64,000 nucleotides of DNA from Schistosoma mansoni (Eukaryota > Platyhelminthes > Trematoda > Strigeidida > Schistosomatidae), in NCBI RefSeq assembly GCF_000237925.1, contig NC_031495.1:35743511-35807510 (forward strand), read 5' to 3'. Each line of letters opens with the position of its first letter. Positions within the stretch are counted from its first letter, which is position 1. The position numbers were made by a program, and so were the translations under genes. The notes beneath the pieces are model-generated. The model was given only the letters and a program-made list of their open reading frames with translations, was not told the origin of the DNA and ran no database searches. Shown here piece by piece: positions 1 through 9,375 of this stretch.

Positions 1-397
1 ATTACTGCTGAAACCGTGGCCCGTGCTTTCGTCGAACGATGGGTAGCAAATTTCGGCTGCCCTTCCACAATCACTACAGACCGCGGACGCCAATTCGAAT
101 CTAGACTTTTCCGTTGTCTGACCTCACTATTAGGAATCACGCGCTTCCGAACGACCGCCTACCACCCACAAGCAAACGGGTTGGTAGAACGTTTTCATCG
201 ACAACTAAAAGCTTCATTATCAGCTTCAAACGTTTCACAGTGGACAGACGCTCTTCCACTCGTCTTGCTAGGTATCCGCAATGCAGTGAAAGCTGACATT
301 GGATACACGGCATCTCAACTCGTTTACGGAACGACACTCCGACTCCCAGGAGAATTCGTGGATCCTTCAGCTTCTTCATTGAACATGGATCTAAACT
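1..397 (+). mobile_element. Ty3/gypsy integrase fragment (CsRn1/Boudicca-like)
   Basis: The translated fragment carries the integrase core around TTDRGRQFES and YHPQANGLVERFHRQLKASL, typical of Ty3/gypsy integrases and closest in style to the CsRn1/Boudicca group. Both ends are cut, by the window edge and by the gap at 398. Its last residues (DLN) match the start of the integrase tail found on the minus strand near 49.2 kb, so both pieces probably belong to one family. It is a partial, dead copy. Confidence 0.85.
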
Positions 398-597
398 NNN
401 NNNNNNNNNNNNNNNNNNNNNNNNNNNNNNNNNNNNNNNNNNNNNNNNNNNNNNNNNNNNNNNNNNNNNNNNNNNNNNNNNNNNNNNNNNNNNNNNNNNN
501 NNNNNNNNNNNNNNNNNNNNNNNNNNNNNNNNNNNNNNNNNNNNNNNNNNNNNNNNNNNNNNNNNNNNNNNNNNNNNNNNNNNNNNNNNNNNNNNNN
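398..597. other. assembly gap (200 N)
   Basis: Exactly 200 N, the usual placeholder for a gap of unknown size. An integrase fragment lies on one side and a RIB43A exon on the other. Confidence 0.99.
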
Positions 598-916
598 AAG
601 TAAGCACGCAATTCGGTCGTTGCGCGCTGCATCAGCAGCTAATCTTTATATAGTTAAACAGTTAGCGATTTACCATATACTAAATCGCGTTGTTTCTCCA
701 CCAGCTCTCGAAGTTTCTTTTCCTCCACCTGATGTTTAAGAGCCTCGTCATCAATCTGTAGCATGATGAAAGCATCATCAATGAACTGTTAACACTTACC
801 CCAATTTGGCGTATACGGGAGTCAAAAATACGTTCTTGACGCTCTTTCTCCCTTCTCCTTCTTAGTTCAATCGCTGCAGCCTCTTTAGTATCTATCGGCA
901 AATCAAGTTTATACAT
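598..916 (-). CDS. RIB43A-family axonemal protein (RIBC1/RIBC2-like), 5' exons, partial
   Basis: RIB43A proteins lie in the lumen of doublet microtubules of cilia and flagella, as microtubule inner proteins. Exon 1 (916-800, 39 codons) starts [17 protein letters not shown] and ends at RIRQIG before a GTAAGT donor; this is the conserved RIB43A start. Exon 2 (755-674) encodes [20 protein letters not shown] and on to a GTAAAT donor. Exon 3 (638 into the gap) reads [13 protein letters not shown]. The phases agree (0, then 1) and the introns are 44 and 35 bp, a size typical of 5' introns in schistosome genes. All three exons are charged and helical, as expected for this coiled-coil family. The rest of the gene is lost in the gap, and beyond it lies only retroelement sequence. 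The family call is firm; RIBC1 versus RIBC2 is not resolved. Confidence 0.83.
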
Positions 917-1126
917 AAGTTTCGACGACCTCCAACTTTCGTACCCGTACCCACTCGGTTGTTATGGTAATGCGGTACACAACACCATCAGCAGCAAATA
1001 TCATGATTATGAATTGTCAGAATTACCTGCTTTTCAATACTCTTCACAAAAGTTCTGTCATAAATAGTTGAGATATTTGCTTGTTGCGTGCATTACATCA
1101 ATATAGTTATTCTTCATATGGTTAAT
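917..1126. other. 5' flank of the RIB43A gene
   Basis: Short AT-rich stretch upstream of the RIB43A start codon. I see no clear promoter element. It ends where LTR-derived repeat sequence begins. Confidence 0.4.
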
Positions 1127-2024
1127 GATCAACCATAAGTTTATACCCAACGAGCATGTCGTTCGTAAACATTACTCTGATAGCTTGCTATATCCAGCAA
1201 TATGTGGTTGTCTTTCTTTGGCATAAGGGGCTATGTAGTACAATATAACAATAAAAAATATACATACAATGTTGACTGATTGTATTCTTTGTTGACTTTT
1301 CATCTTTTCCAGTCATCCTGGAAAAGGAAACAAATTAACATGTAAATGCGTGTCGAAATAAATTCGTGATTAATTAAGGATGTAGAACGTGAGGAATCAA
1401 CCCGGTATGTGAGAGTATGTATACCATGCGACAGCACGAACAAGTATAAAACGATAAGGTTGCTTTGGGGTTTTTCCCGTGAAAAAATTAATTAACACAT
1501 ATATAAGCATATTAGAAAAAAGGATATTTTTTGACGCGATTAAATAGGGTGACTTGGAATACAACCAACTATTTATGTGACGTGAAAGGCGATACAAAAC
1601 AACAAACTTATACATTGCCCTAAGTGTTGAGGATACGACTGGTATTCTAGTTAAACAACTAGCGACCAGTAGTACCTTCTATATTCGAAACCTTCCCGAC
1701 CAAAGGAAATCAGAAGTCAGACAAGAAGAGGTAGGAAAGATATATTTGATACGTTACCATTACATCGAGAGGCGTTTATTCTTAGCTAGCTATTGAAAAG
1801 TAGGAGCTGTGTCCTACGCCGAGTCGAAACGTAATCTGGTACGGATGCATGACTGACAGCCTTCAGTTAAGCAAGTCCACTTAAACAACGTGGTCAGCAT
1901 ACAATGCCGAACACTTAATGAGCTATTGATTTTGGGGAATTATTTAAAGCTACAGTGTACTAGCTGATCAAGTGTTACGGAAACCTTACCGTTCTTTCAG
2001 AGCGCGTCGTTTGGGTAAGTCATC
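1127..2024. mobile_element. LTR-derived blocks of the CsRn1/Boudicca-like family, rearranged
   Basis: 1127-1600 matches the block that follows the LTR-like sequence at 48.26-48.77 kb (block N). 1690-1953 matches the LTR-like block L (as at 47.95-48.26 kb). About 1978-2011 matches, in antisense, the end of the integrase tail found at 48.8 kb. The block order here is N then L, the reverse of the other copies. Identity to those copies is clearly lower, so this is an older, rearranged fossil. Confidence 0.6.
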
Positions 2025-2345
2025 TGTAACGGAGTTGAAATTGCTATGTATGATATACTAATGCATTCTATTTTCTTTCTGTTGCAGGGCGACTAAACAT
2101 AAACTCTTTGGAGGAAGAAGAACAAGCCCTATGTACACTAACCTTACAGGATGACTCATAAGACTACTTTGTAAACTGACTCTTCCCGCTGTACCCTCGC
2201 GCACCGCGCTTTTTGATTTTGAAATAAAGAGGCTTGTGATTCCCACTGTGTTCTCTCTTGGTGTGAAGTCCTCGTTTAACATTGTGTGCTGTGCTGTTTT
2301 CAGATCTGTACTGCTGTTCTCTAACTGCTGATTCCACGTGTTACA
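2025..2345 (+). repeat. 5' LTR of the Ty3/gypsy element
   Basis: 321 bp, TGTAAC...GTTACA, about 99% identical to the 3' LTR. An AATAAA signal lies in the middle (about 2221-2226). Confidence 0.95.
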
Positions 2346-2352
2346 AGTGGTG

Positions 2353-5300
2353 ATGGAGGTGTTCACTAAAAAACGCGATGAAAACCTGAACGAACCGCCG
2401 GTGATTCCAGTCAAGCCAACTACTGGCTCAGCTCCCCGTCAACCGCCACTCCTGGAAAACTCGTCAGACTATACAGTGTGGAAGTTCAAAGTTGTAGCAT
2501 ATCTTCGTAAAGTTCCAGCTTCGGAACAATTCGATTATCTGGTGTCCTACCTCAGTGACGAAGCTACCAAAAGAGCTATAGTTAACGGGTTTGCGGCGGA
2601 CAATACTCTCGCTCAGAACTGGAAGATTCTCGATGATTGTTTTTCGACGCCGGTGGATCCCCAACAAGCAGCCATCCGATTTTTGTCACGACATCAAACA
2701 CCCGGCGAGAATCCAATGGATTATTTTAATTCTTTGCAACAGATGGCTGTGCAAGCGTTTCCTTGTCTTGATGCCACTGGAAGAGATGAATTGATCAAGT
2801 CTCGGTTCGTGGAAGGGTTACTATCCAGTACCTTGAAGGAACACTGCTTACTAAACCCTCCAACAGACATAAATTCCTTAAAAAGAGTTACATTCCGGTT
2901 CATGGCAGCCGAGCAGCTTAAAAGCCCACTTGACATGCACCAGCCAACTGCGATGGCAGTAATGCAGCCCACAAAAGCGAGTCGCCCACTGAACCCTCAA
3001 CGCATATCTAACGTTACCCGGTCTTCCCACTGGAACAGCAGTCGAAGACAGTTCAATCCCACTGAGAAGAAGTGGAGACCAACGAATAGTTATCATGGTC
3101 GTCAATCCGAATGCCCGTACTGTCGAAGGTTTGGCAAAAACGCAAAGAAATGTGGTCATAATCGTTTTGGTAACACAAGTAAGCCGTACATTTTCCATTT
3201 ATCTTCTTATGCTAACCATGTGCGTCCCATCACCATTAAGGCTAGAGTACAGGGTATCGATATCGAAGTTTTATTAGACACCGGAGCGTCAGTATCCCTA
3301 ATTAAGAGCGAGTTTTTAGGAAGGCTTAATCGTAAAGTCCAACAGACGCGACACCCATCCACATTACTCACAGCTAGCGGAGACCCATTGAAAGTGAACT
3401 CTAAGGTATGGTTGGACCTAATGATAGATAGACATTCGTTCCGTCATGGGTTTTTAGTTTGTCCGACTTTGACTTGGGATATGATACTCGGAGTCGACTT
3501 CATGTTAGAACATAAAGCTTGTATATTTATGGACAGCTTGGAAGCTAAATTTGGAGAGACTAAAATACGCTTGCACCATACTAACACGCCATTTAAAGTT
3601 GTGTCATATGTGGGAATCTCAGACCTGGTGCGACAAGTAAACGACAAACGAACACTAAAAGAGAAAGATCGACATGCAACGATTGCCGTGCTTCAACAGT
3701 TTAGTTCGGTATTCGAAGAGAGTATTTCCGGCAATCGCACGAGTACGGTGCAACACACCATTTGCACGGGGGACCACAGACCACTTAGGCAACCGCCTCG
3801 TAGAGTGCCAGTACACTATCAACCACAACTGGATACGATGATAAAGGATATGCTTGACAAGAATATTATAGTACCGTCATCATCCCCCTGGGCATCACCT
3901 ATCGTCCTGGTTAAAAAGAAAGATTCCTCTTTGCGTCTCTGCATAGACTATCGACGCCTTAACGCTATAACTAAGCGTGACTCTTTTCCTCTTCCGAGAA
4001 TCGATGCTATATTAGACGCTTTGAGTGGCGCATGTTGGTTTTCAACGTTAGACCTAGCATCAGGGTACTGGCAAGTGGAAGTCAGACCACAAGATAGAAA
4101 GAAAACCGCATTTGTAGTGCCCAATGGGTTGTACGAATTCCAAGTAATGCCTTTCGGTCTAACGAATGCCCCAGCTACCTTCCAAAGATTAATGCAAACA
4201 GTTTTACAAGATATAGTACCTCATAAATGTTTGATTTATCTCGATGACATTATTGTGTATGGTAGCACACCCGAGCAACATAATGCTAATCTGAAAGCAG
4301 TTCTCCATCGCCTTCAACAACACAACCTAAAAGTAAAACCGTCCAAATGCCGTCTGCTGCAGAAAGAAGTAGTTTTCTTAGGACATCGTATCACTGCAGA
4401 TGGAGTAGGCACCGATAAAGAAAAGACACGTGTCATTGTTAATTGGCCACAGCCCAAATCACCTGAAGACGTTCGTAGCTTTCTTGGCCTAGCTTCTTAC
4501 TACAGACGCTTTGTCCGTGATTTTGCATCGTTAGCAGCACCCTTACACCGTTTGACGCACAAAGGACGAAAATTTTTATGGACTACAGAATGTCAACAGG
4601 CGTTCGATGTTTTGAAGACACGACTGAGCTCTCCACCTATATTAGCCGTTCCGGATACCTCAGTAAGCGGGGGAGAATTTATACTTGATACGGACGCCAG
4701 TTCCTCCGCTATTGGAGCAGTCCTATCACAAGTGGCCCCAGATGGGCAAGAAAGAGTTATTGCGTACGCTAGCCGTCGACTGGATAAGAGCGAAACAAGA
4801 TATTCGACAACGCGTCGAGAGATGTTAGCATTAGTAAAATTCTTACAACACTTCCGCCATTATTTACTAGGTAAACCTTTCCGTGTACGCACAGACCACC
4901 GTGCATTACAATGGCTCCGCTCCTTCCGCGAACCAGAAGGCCAAGTGGCACGCTGGCAAGAACGATTACAAGAGTTCGATTTCACATGCGAGTACCGACC
5001 TGGAAGCCGACATACAAACGCAGACGCTCTTTCCCGCATACCTCAAACCGCAGGTACTGTTAATGCAGTTCTTAGCACAGCCGTAGAGATCGATTGGCCT
5101 TCCCTGCAAGCAGCAGACCCAGACATGCAGATTATATATCAAAGACAGTTGCAGGGAAACCATAAACCATCCATGAAAGAGTTAAAGGATCAATCATTAA
5201 CAACTCGCCGTATTTGCACTAAATGGAGTAATCTAAAATTATATGGTGACACGTTGTTCTTAATTAACGAAGCGAGACAACCTCTATTGGTAGTACCACG

Positions 5301-6501
5301 GATAAAAGTCGAGAGCATTGTGGAGCAGGTGCACCGCGAACTAGGTCATGCAGGAGAACGAAGAACGGAATACGCGGTCCGCCAGCGCTTTTGGTGGCCA
5401 TCCATGCATGAAGATGTAGTGCAAATTTGCAAAAATTGTAACACGTGCTACCGTTTCAAATCGCCTCGACAGACATCTCGTGCACCGTTAACTCCCATGG
5501 TGACCACAGGACCACATCAGCGGGTGGGCATAGATATTATGGGACCATTAACAACAACAAAGAAAGGGAATCGCTACATACTGGTTATGGTAGATTACTT
5601 TACTAAATGGTGCGAAGCAGTACCCCTTCCCCAGCAAGACGCTCTTACGGTCGCCCGAGCTTTCATCGATCATTGGGTTTCCCGTTATGGCGCTCCCTTC
5701 TCACTTCATTCTGATCAAGGTCCAGCCTTTGAAAGTCGCCTCATCGCCGAGATATGCCAGCTTTTGGGAATCAGGAAGACACGAACCACTGCGTATCACC
5801 CAGAAGGTAACGGGCTTGTAGAAAGAACAAACAGAAGTATTAAAGCCATATTGCAAGCGTTTGTGAGCAGATCGTCGCAGGAGTTATGGGATGATGTCCT
5901 TCCTCAGTGCCTTTTAGCATATCGTACATCCGTACATGGCTCCACCGGGTTTTCACCCGCTATTTTATTATTTGGACATGAATTACGTCTACCAGTGGAA
6001 ATACAGACGCCCCTGCTGCCCTGCGAAGAACAAGAGCATGTACCGTACATACGTACTCTCCGTAACCGCTTGGCTGATGCATACCGCTTGGTCAGCAGCA
6101 ATTTGCGCAAAGCTAGTGAACATCAAAAGGACTTGTACGATCGTCGGGTGCACGGACCAGTGTATAAGGTCGGTGATCGCGTTTGGCTACGTCGCCCCAT
6201 GGCATCGTCAGGGAGTTGCAGTAAATTTCACCAGCCATGGCAAGGCCCCTTTGAAATCGTCCTCATCCGATCCCCCACTACGTTCGTATTACGTAACTTG
6301 CAACGACCCCAGGATGACGTGATGATTGTACACTATAACCAAATAAAACCAGATAAGATGACAGTCTCCTCGGATACTCAGTTCGCCAATCCACCGCCTG
6401 CCACTACGTTTTATGAGGTACCATCAGAAGGAGGGACAGCATATCCATGTCCGAGACCAGGCACTGAGGACAGTGCCTATTTAAGAGAGGGGGCGGTGTA
6501 A
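2353..6501 (+). CDS. gag-pol polyprotein of the Ty3/gypsy element
   Basis: One uninterrupted frame; the first ATG is just after the 5' LTR and the stop lies in the first bases of the 3' LTR. Parts in order: gag with a cysteine/histidine finger (CPYCRRFG..., about 3112), aspartic protease (LLDTGAS, about 3271), reverse transcriptase (YLDD, about 4237), RNase H (DTDASS, about 4687), integrase zinc finger (HRELGH and CKNC, about 5332-5450) and integrase core D,D-35-E (about 5533, 5713 and 5821). This order, with integrase last, is the Ty3/gypsy order. The length fits a gag-pol fusion of a compact gypsy element. There is no envelope gene. Confidence 0.95.
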   Translation: MEVFTKKRDENLNEPPVIPVKPTTGSAPRQPPLLENSSDYTVWKFKVVAYLRKVPASEQFDYLVSYLSDEATKRAIVNGFAADNTLAQNWKILDDCFSTPVDPQQAAIRFLSRHQTPGENPMDYFNSLQQMAVQAFPCLDATGRDELIKSRFVEGLLSSTLKEHCLLNPPTDINSLKRVTFRFMAAEQLKSPLDMHQPTAMAVMQPTKASRPLNPQRISNVTRSSHWNSSRRQFNPTEKKWRPTNSYHGRQSECPYCRRFGKNAKKCGHNRFGNTSKPYIFHLSSYANHVRPITIKARVQGIDIEVLLDTGASVSLIKSEFLGRLNRKVQQTRHPSTLLTASGDPLKVNSKVWLDLMIDRHSFRHGFLVCPTLTWDMILGVDFMLEHKACIFMDSLEAKFGETKIRLHHTNTPFKVVSYVGISDLVRQVNDKRTLKEKDRHATIAVLQQFSSVFEESISGNRTSTVQHTICTGDHRPLRQPPRRVPVHYQPQLDTMIKDMLDKNIIVPSSSPWASPIVLVKKKDSSLRLCIDYRRLNAITKRDSFPLPRIDAILDALSGACWFSTLDLASGYWQVEVRPQDRKKTAFVVPNGLYEFQVMPFGLTNAPATFQRLMQTVLQDIVPHKCLIYLDDIIVYGSTPEQHNANLKAVLHRLQQHNLKVKPSKCRLLQKEVVFLGHRITADGVGTDKEKTRVIVNWPQPKSPEDVRSFLGLASYYRRFVRDFASLAAPLHRLTHKGRKFLWTTECQQAFDVLKTRLSSPPILAVPDTSVSGGEFILDTDASSSAIGAVLSQVAPDGQERVIAYASRRLDKSETRYSTTRREMLALVKFLQHFRHYLLGKPFRVRTDHRALQWLRSFREPEGQVARWQERLQEFDFTCEYRPGSRHTNADALSRIPQTAGTVNAVLSTAVEIDWPSLQAADPDMQIIYQRQLQGNHKPSMKELKDQSLTTRRICTKWSNLKLYGDTLFLINEARQPLLVVPRIKVESIVEQVHRELGHAGERRTEYAVRQRFWWPSMHEDVVQICKNCNTCYRFKSPRQTSRAPLTPMVTTGPHQRVGIDIMGPLTTTKKGNRYILVMVDYFTKWCEAVPLPQQDALTVARAFIDHWVSRYGAPFSLHSDQGPAFESRLIAEICQLLGIRKTRTTAYHPEGNGLVERTNRSIKAILQAFVSRSSQELWDDVLPQCLLAYRTSVHGSTGFSPAILLFGHELRLPVEIQTPLLPCEEQEHVPYIRTLRNRLADAYRLVSSNLRKASEHQKDLYDRRVHGPVYKVGDRVWLRRPMASSGSCSKFHQPWQGPFEIVLIRSPTTFVLRNLQRPQDDVMIVHYNQIKPDKMTVSSDTQFANPPPATTFYEVPSEGGTAYPCPRPGTEDSAYLREGAV

Positions 6502-6818
6502 CGGAGTTGAAATTGCTATGTATGATATACTAATGCATTCTATTTTCTTTCTGTTGCAGGGCGACTAAACATAAACTCTTTGGAGGAAGAAGAACAAGCC
6601 CTATGTACACTAACCTTACAGGATGACTCATAAGACTACTTTGTAAACTGACTCTTCCCGCTGTACCCTCGCGCACCGCGCTTTTTGATTTTGAAATAAA
6701 GAGGCTCGTGATTCCTACTGTGTTCTCTCTTGGTGTGAAGTCCTCGTTTAACATTGTGTGCTGTGCTGTTTTTCAGATCTGTACTGCTGTTCTCTAACTG
6801 CTGATTCCACGTGTTACA
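6497..6818 (+). repeat. 3' LTR of the Ty3/gypsy element
   Basis: 322 bp, paired with the copy at 2025-2345 and preceded by a polypurine tract. Confidence 0.95.
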
Positions 6819-7170
6819 ATAAACTGTTGTCCGATTTCGACACAGCCATCGGCTGTCTTTGTACTATGGAAGCCTTTACTATTCCATTCTTGAACGACGC
6901 GTTAAACGCCTAGACACCTCACAAGTTGAGGTTTGTAATTAAACTTTGTGTTTATATAATAATAGAACCGCTTTTGTAGACAAATCGTTGTTTTGGAACT
7001 TCGATTTTGCGCGTATCTCAATCGGGTCATTTGGACGCTTTGATAGACTTAACAGTTCTCAACTTTGGTCTCATTGGTGTGGATACAGTTCTGAACTTTG
7101 GTCCTAATTGGTAAAGATACTTGCTGTAACTAATTTGGTCGGAATCGAGTCTGGTTCATTCATCCCAACG
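6819..7170. other. flank of the gypsy element, unassigned
   Basis: AT-rich, begins ATAAACTGTTGTCC. It does not continue the sequence left of the element at 2024. It may be the leader of the frame that follows, but no motif proves this. Confidence 0.3.
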
Positions 7171-7695
7171 ATGACGAAAACGAGAAGGATGAAGTACAAC
7201 GATGACAGTTCCCAAGACACAGACAATTCTAATGCTGAGAATATTATTCCTTCAGTTTCTAAGGTGAATTCACCTATTTCTTTAAATCTTGCTCTTGATA
7301 ATGTTTTACTTAACCCCAAAGACAGCTGTTCTGTAAGGGACAACTATGTAGAGACTAGATGTAGCATAGAAGACGGAGTTGTTTCTAGGGAAAAGGAAGT
7401 AGAAAAGATTGAGTTAGAGATTAGAGAACTTCAACTACGCAAACGACTGTCAGAGTTAACCCCGAACTCTTTAAGCCAAGTGAGAAAAGCAAGAGAGATC
7501 AACGAGTCATTGGGGTCTCGATCTGGGGACGTAACACCAGCAGCCTCGTTAAGGCGCCAATACACTACTGCACATTTGAGCGGAGCGGTGCAACTCAAAG
7601 CACAAGCGGATAGTATTGAAGATGCAACGGATATTCTAGTTTTACAACTGGATACCAGTAGCACCTTCTATGTTCGATCGTTCCCAGTCAGATAG
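7171..7695 (+). CDS. unrecognised ORF, possibly gag-like, with coiled coil
   Basis: 174 codons starting MTKTRRMKYNDD. The first part is Ser/Asn/Asp-rich. The middle has a charged heptad-like stretch (EKEVEKIELEIRELQLRKRL), likely a coiled coil. The last part (about DILVLQLDTSSTFYV) recurs in related form at about 1637-1690, also just before the LTR-derived block. Its tie to the repeat suggests the N-terminal part of a retroelement gag (inference). No zinc knuckle or other diagnostic domain is present, so it could also be a host gene piece caught in the repeat. Confidence 0.35.
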   Translation: MTKTRRMKYNDDSSQDTDNSNAENIIPSVSKVNSPISLNLALDNVLLNPKDSCSVRDNYVETRCSIEDGVVSREKEVEKIELEIRELQLRKRLSELTPNSLSQVRKAREINESLGSRSGDVTPAASLRRQYTTAHLSGAVQLKAQADSIEDATDILVLQLDTSSTFYVRSFPVR

Positions 7696-8486
7696 AAATC
7701 AGAAGTCAAACGAGAAGAGGCAGGAAAGATATATTTGATTCGTTACCAATATATCGAGGACCTTTTCTATAAGCTGGCTAATGAAACGTAGGAGCTGTGT
7801 CCCACGCTGTGTTGAAACGTGATCTGGTGCGGATGCATGACCGAAAGCCTTCAGCTAAACAAGTCCACTTAAACAACGTGGTCAGCATCCAATGTCGAAC
7901 ACTTAATGAGCTATTGATTTTGGGGAATTATTTACAGCTACAGATCACTCCCCCCCTAGTGAGGTAGTGATGCCCCTAAGACGTGACCAGCCAGAAGTTT
8001 AAACCCAACGAGTTTGTCGTTGGTAAACACTCTTCTGATAGCTTGCTTCGTTTAGCAGCGTCTGGTCGTCTTTCCTTAAACTATGGGACCAAAATGTACA
8101 ACGTAGCAATAAAGAAATATAGTACAATGAAAATTTCGGTTCCTTGCGAAACTTCGTCGTTCTTTTCCAGCCGTCCTGGAAAAGAGGAAAAATAGAACGT
8201 GTGAGTGCATGTCGAAAATACACTCGTACTTGCGTAAGGACACAAGATGAGCGGAAAAAAAATAAACTGATACACTTACAAACAGCGTAAAAGCGATCGG
8301 GAAAAAAAGGTTTTCTTTTGGGTTTTTTTTATGTATAAAAATATATATATACGCTCAAAAAAAAATAAAAATGTTTTTTTTTATATAAATAAAAAAATGA
8401 GCATATTAAAAAAAATTTTATAATGAACTATGAAAGGGTAAAACAAGATAAAGCTTATGTCCTACGTGCATATTCGTATAAGAGTT
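7690..8486 (+). mobile_element. LTR-derived blocks L and N, CsRn1/Boudicca-like family
   Basis: 7690-7945 matches block L, with the shared end near GCTACA, and 7946-8486 matches block N of the 48- and 63-kb copies. The order is L then N. The copy is diverged and A-rich at its end, and runs into the gap. A fossil. Confidence 0.65.
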
Positions 8487-8686
8487 NNNNNNNNNNNNNN
8501 NNNNNNNNNNNNNNNNNNNNNNNNNNNNNNNNNNNNNNNNNNNNNNNNNNNNNNNNNNNNNNNNNNNNNNNNNNNNNNNNNNNNNNNNNNNNNNNNNNNN
8601 NNNNNNNNNNNNNNNNNNNNNNNNNNNNNNNNNNNNNNNNNNNNNNNNNNNNNNNNNNNNNNNNNNNNNNNNNNNNNNNNNNNNNN
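8487..8686. other. assembly gap (200 N)
   Basis: Exactly 200 N, immediately after an LTR-derived block. The assembly probably broke on the repeat. Confidence 0.99.
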
Positions 8687-9187
8687 ACATGTAATGTTCC
8701 TGCCTGATGAGATACCCTCTTCTTCTTCTTTTTTTTCAATATATTGTATCTAATCTTAATTAGGAAATTTTATGAACTACACTTTTATTTATCCGACAGA
8801 TAGAAACAGTTGGAAAAGTTAGATACTTGTTATTTTGTTGTCTGTAAATAAAAGGGAGATATCAACTTAGAAGCTTGTTAAAGAAAGAGTCAATTAATTA
8901 CTTGTCAAGAGCTTATGATCAATGAATACTGAATATTATTGGGTTTACTAATTTGTATAAGATCAAATAAGTACTAAAGTTTTAAGACTAAGTAAATAAA
9001 GATATCTAAACAAGTGAATGAACAAATGAATTAAACGAAATAACTTCTTACAAAATAAACAACTTTGTTTATAGTATAAAATGATTTTTTTAAATGAACT
9101 TCACCATCGGATATATCGTTTTTTTATAATTTTGTGGTTTTATATATGGTTCCAAATATAACGTATTCGTTTCGATATTTCCCTACC
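8687..9187. other. no feature seen
   Basis: AT-rich sequence without a credible exon or recognisable repeat. Confidence 0.5.
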
Positions 9188-9375
9188 AACCTTACTTACT
9201 TACTTACGCCTGTTACTCCCAATGGAGTATAGGCCGCCAACCAGCATTCCCCAACCCACTCTGTCCTGAGCCTTCCTTTCTAGTTCTATCCAGTTTTTGT
9301 TCATTCTTCTCATGTCTGTCTCCATTTCTCGGCGTAATGTGTTCTTTGGTCTTCCTCTTCTCCTTTGGTCTTCTT
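9188..9375 (-). mobile_element. 3' tail of an SR2/RTE-type LINE, strongly 5'-truncated
   Basis: On the minus strand it encodes the last residues of the RTE reverse transcriptase ORF, the ...[12 protein letters not shown] region. This is the same segment as 44.9-45.06 kb. It ends in a short repeat of TTAC/GTAA units, a usual RTE tail. Confidence 0.8.

Larger units (their letters stand above)
2025..6818 (+). mobile_element. Ty3/gypsy LTR retrotransposon, looks whole
   Basis: Two near-identical LTRs (2025-2345 and 6497-6818), with ends TGTAAC...GTTACA, flank one long gag-pol frame of 1382 codons. A purine-rich tract (AAGAGAGGGGGCGG) abuts the 3' LTR, and TGGTGA follows the 5' LTR as a possible primer-binding site. 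The LTRs differ at about two substitutions and one 1-bp indel over 321 bp, so the insertion is recent (inference: well under a million years at typical neutral rates). It looks whole, with no evident breaks. The flanks do not show a matching 4-6 bp target duplication. The family resembles schistosome Saci-type gypsy elements; the exact name is uncertain. Confidence 0.95.

Noticed and set aside
1397-1615. Minus-strand open frame of 72 codons
   Set aside because: Lies in an LTR-derived noncoding block. Its translation shows no motif.
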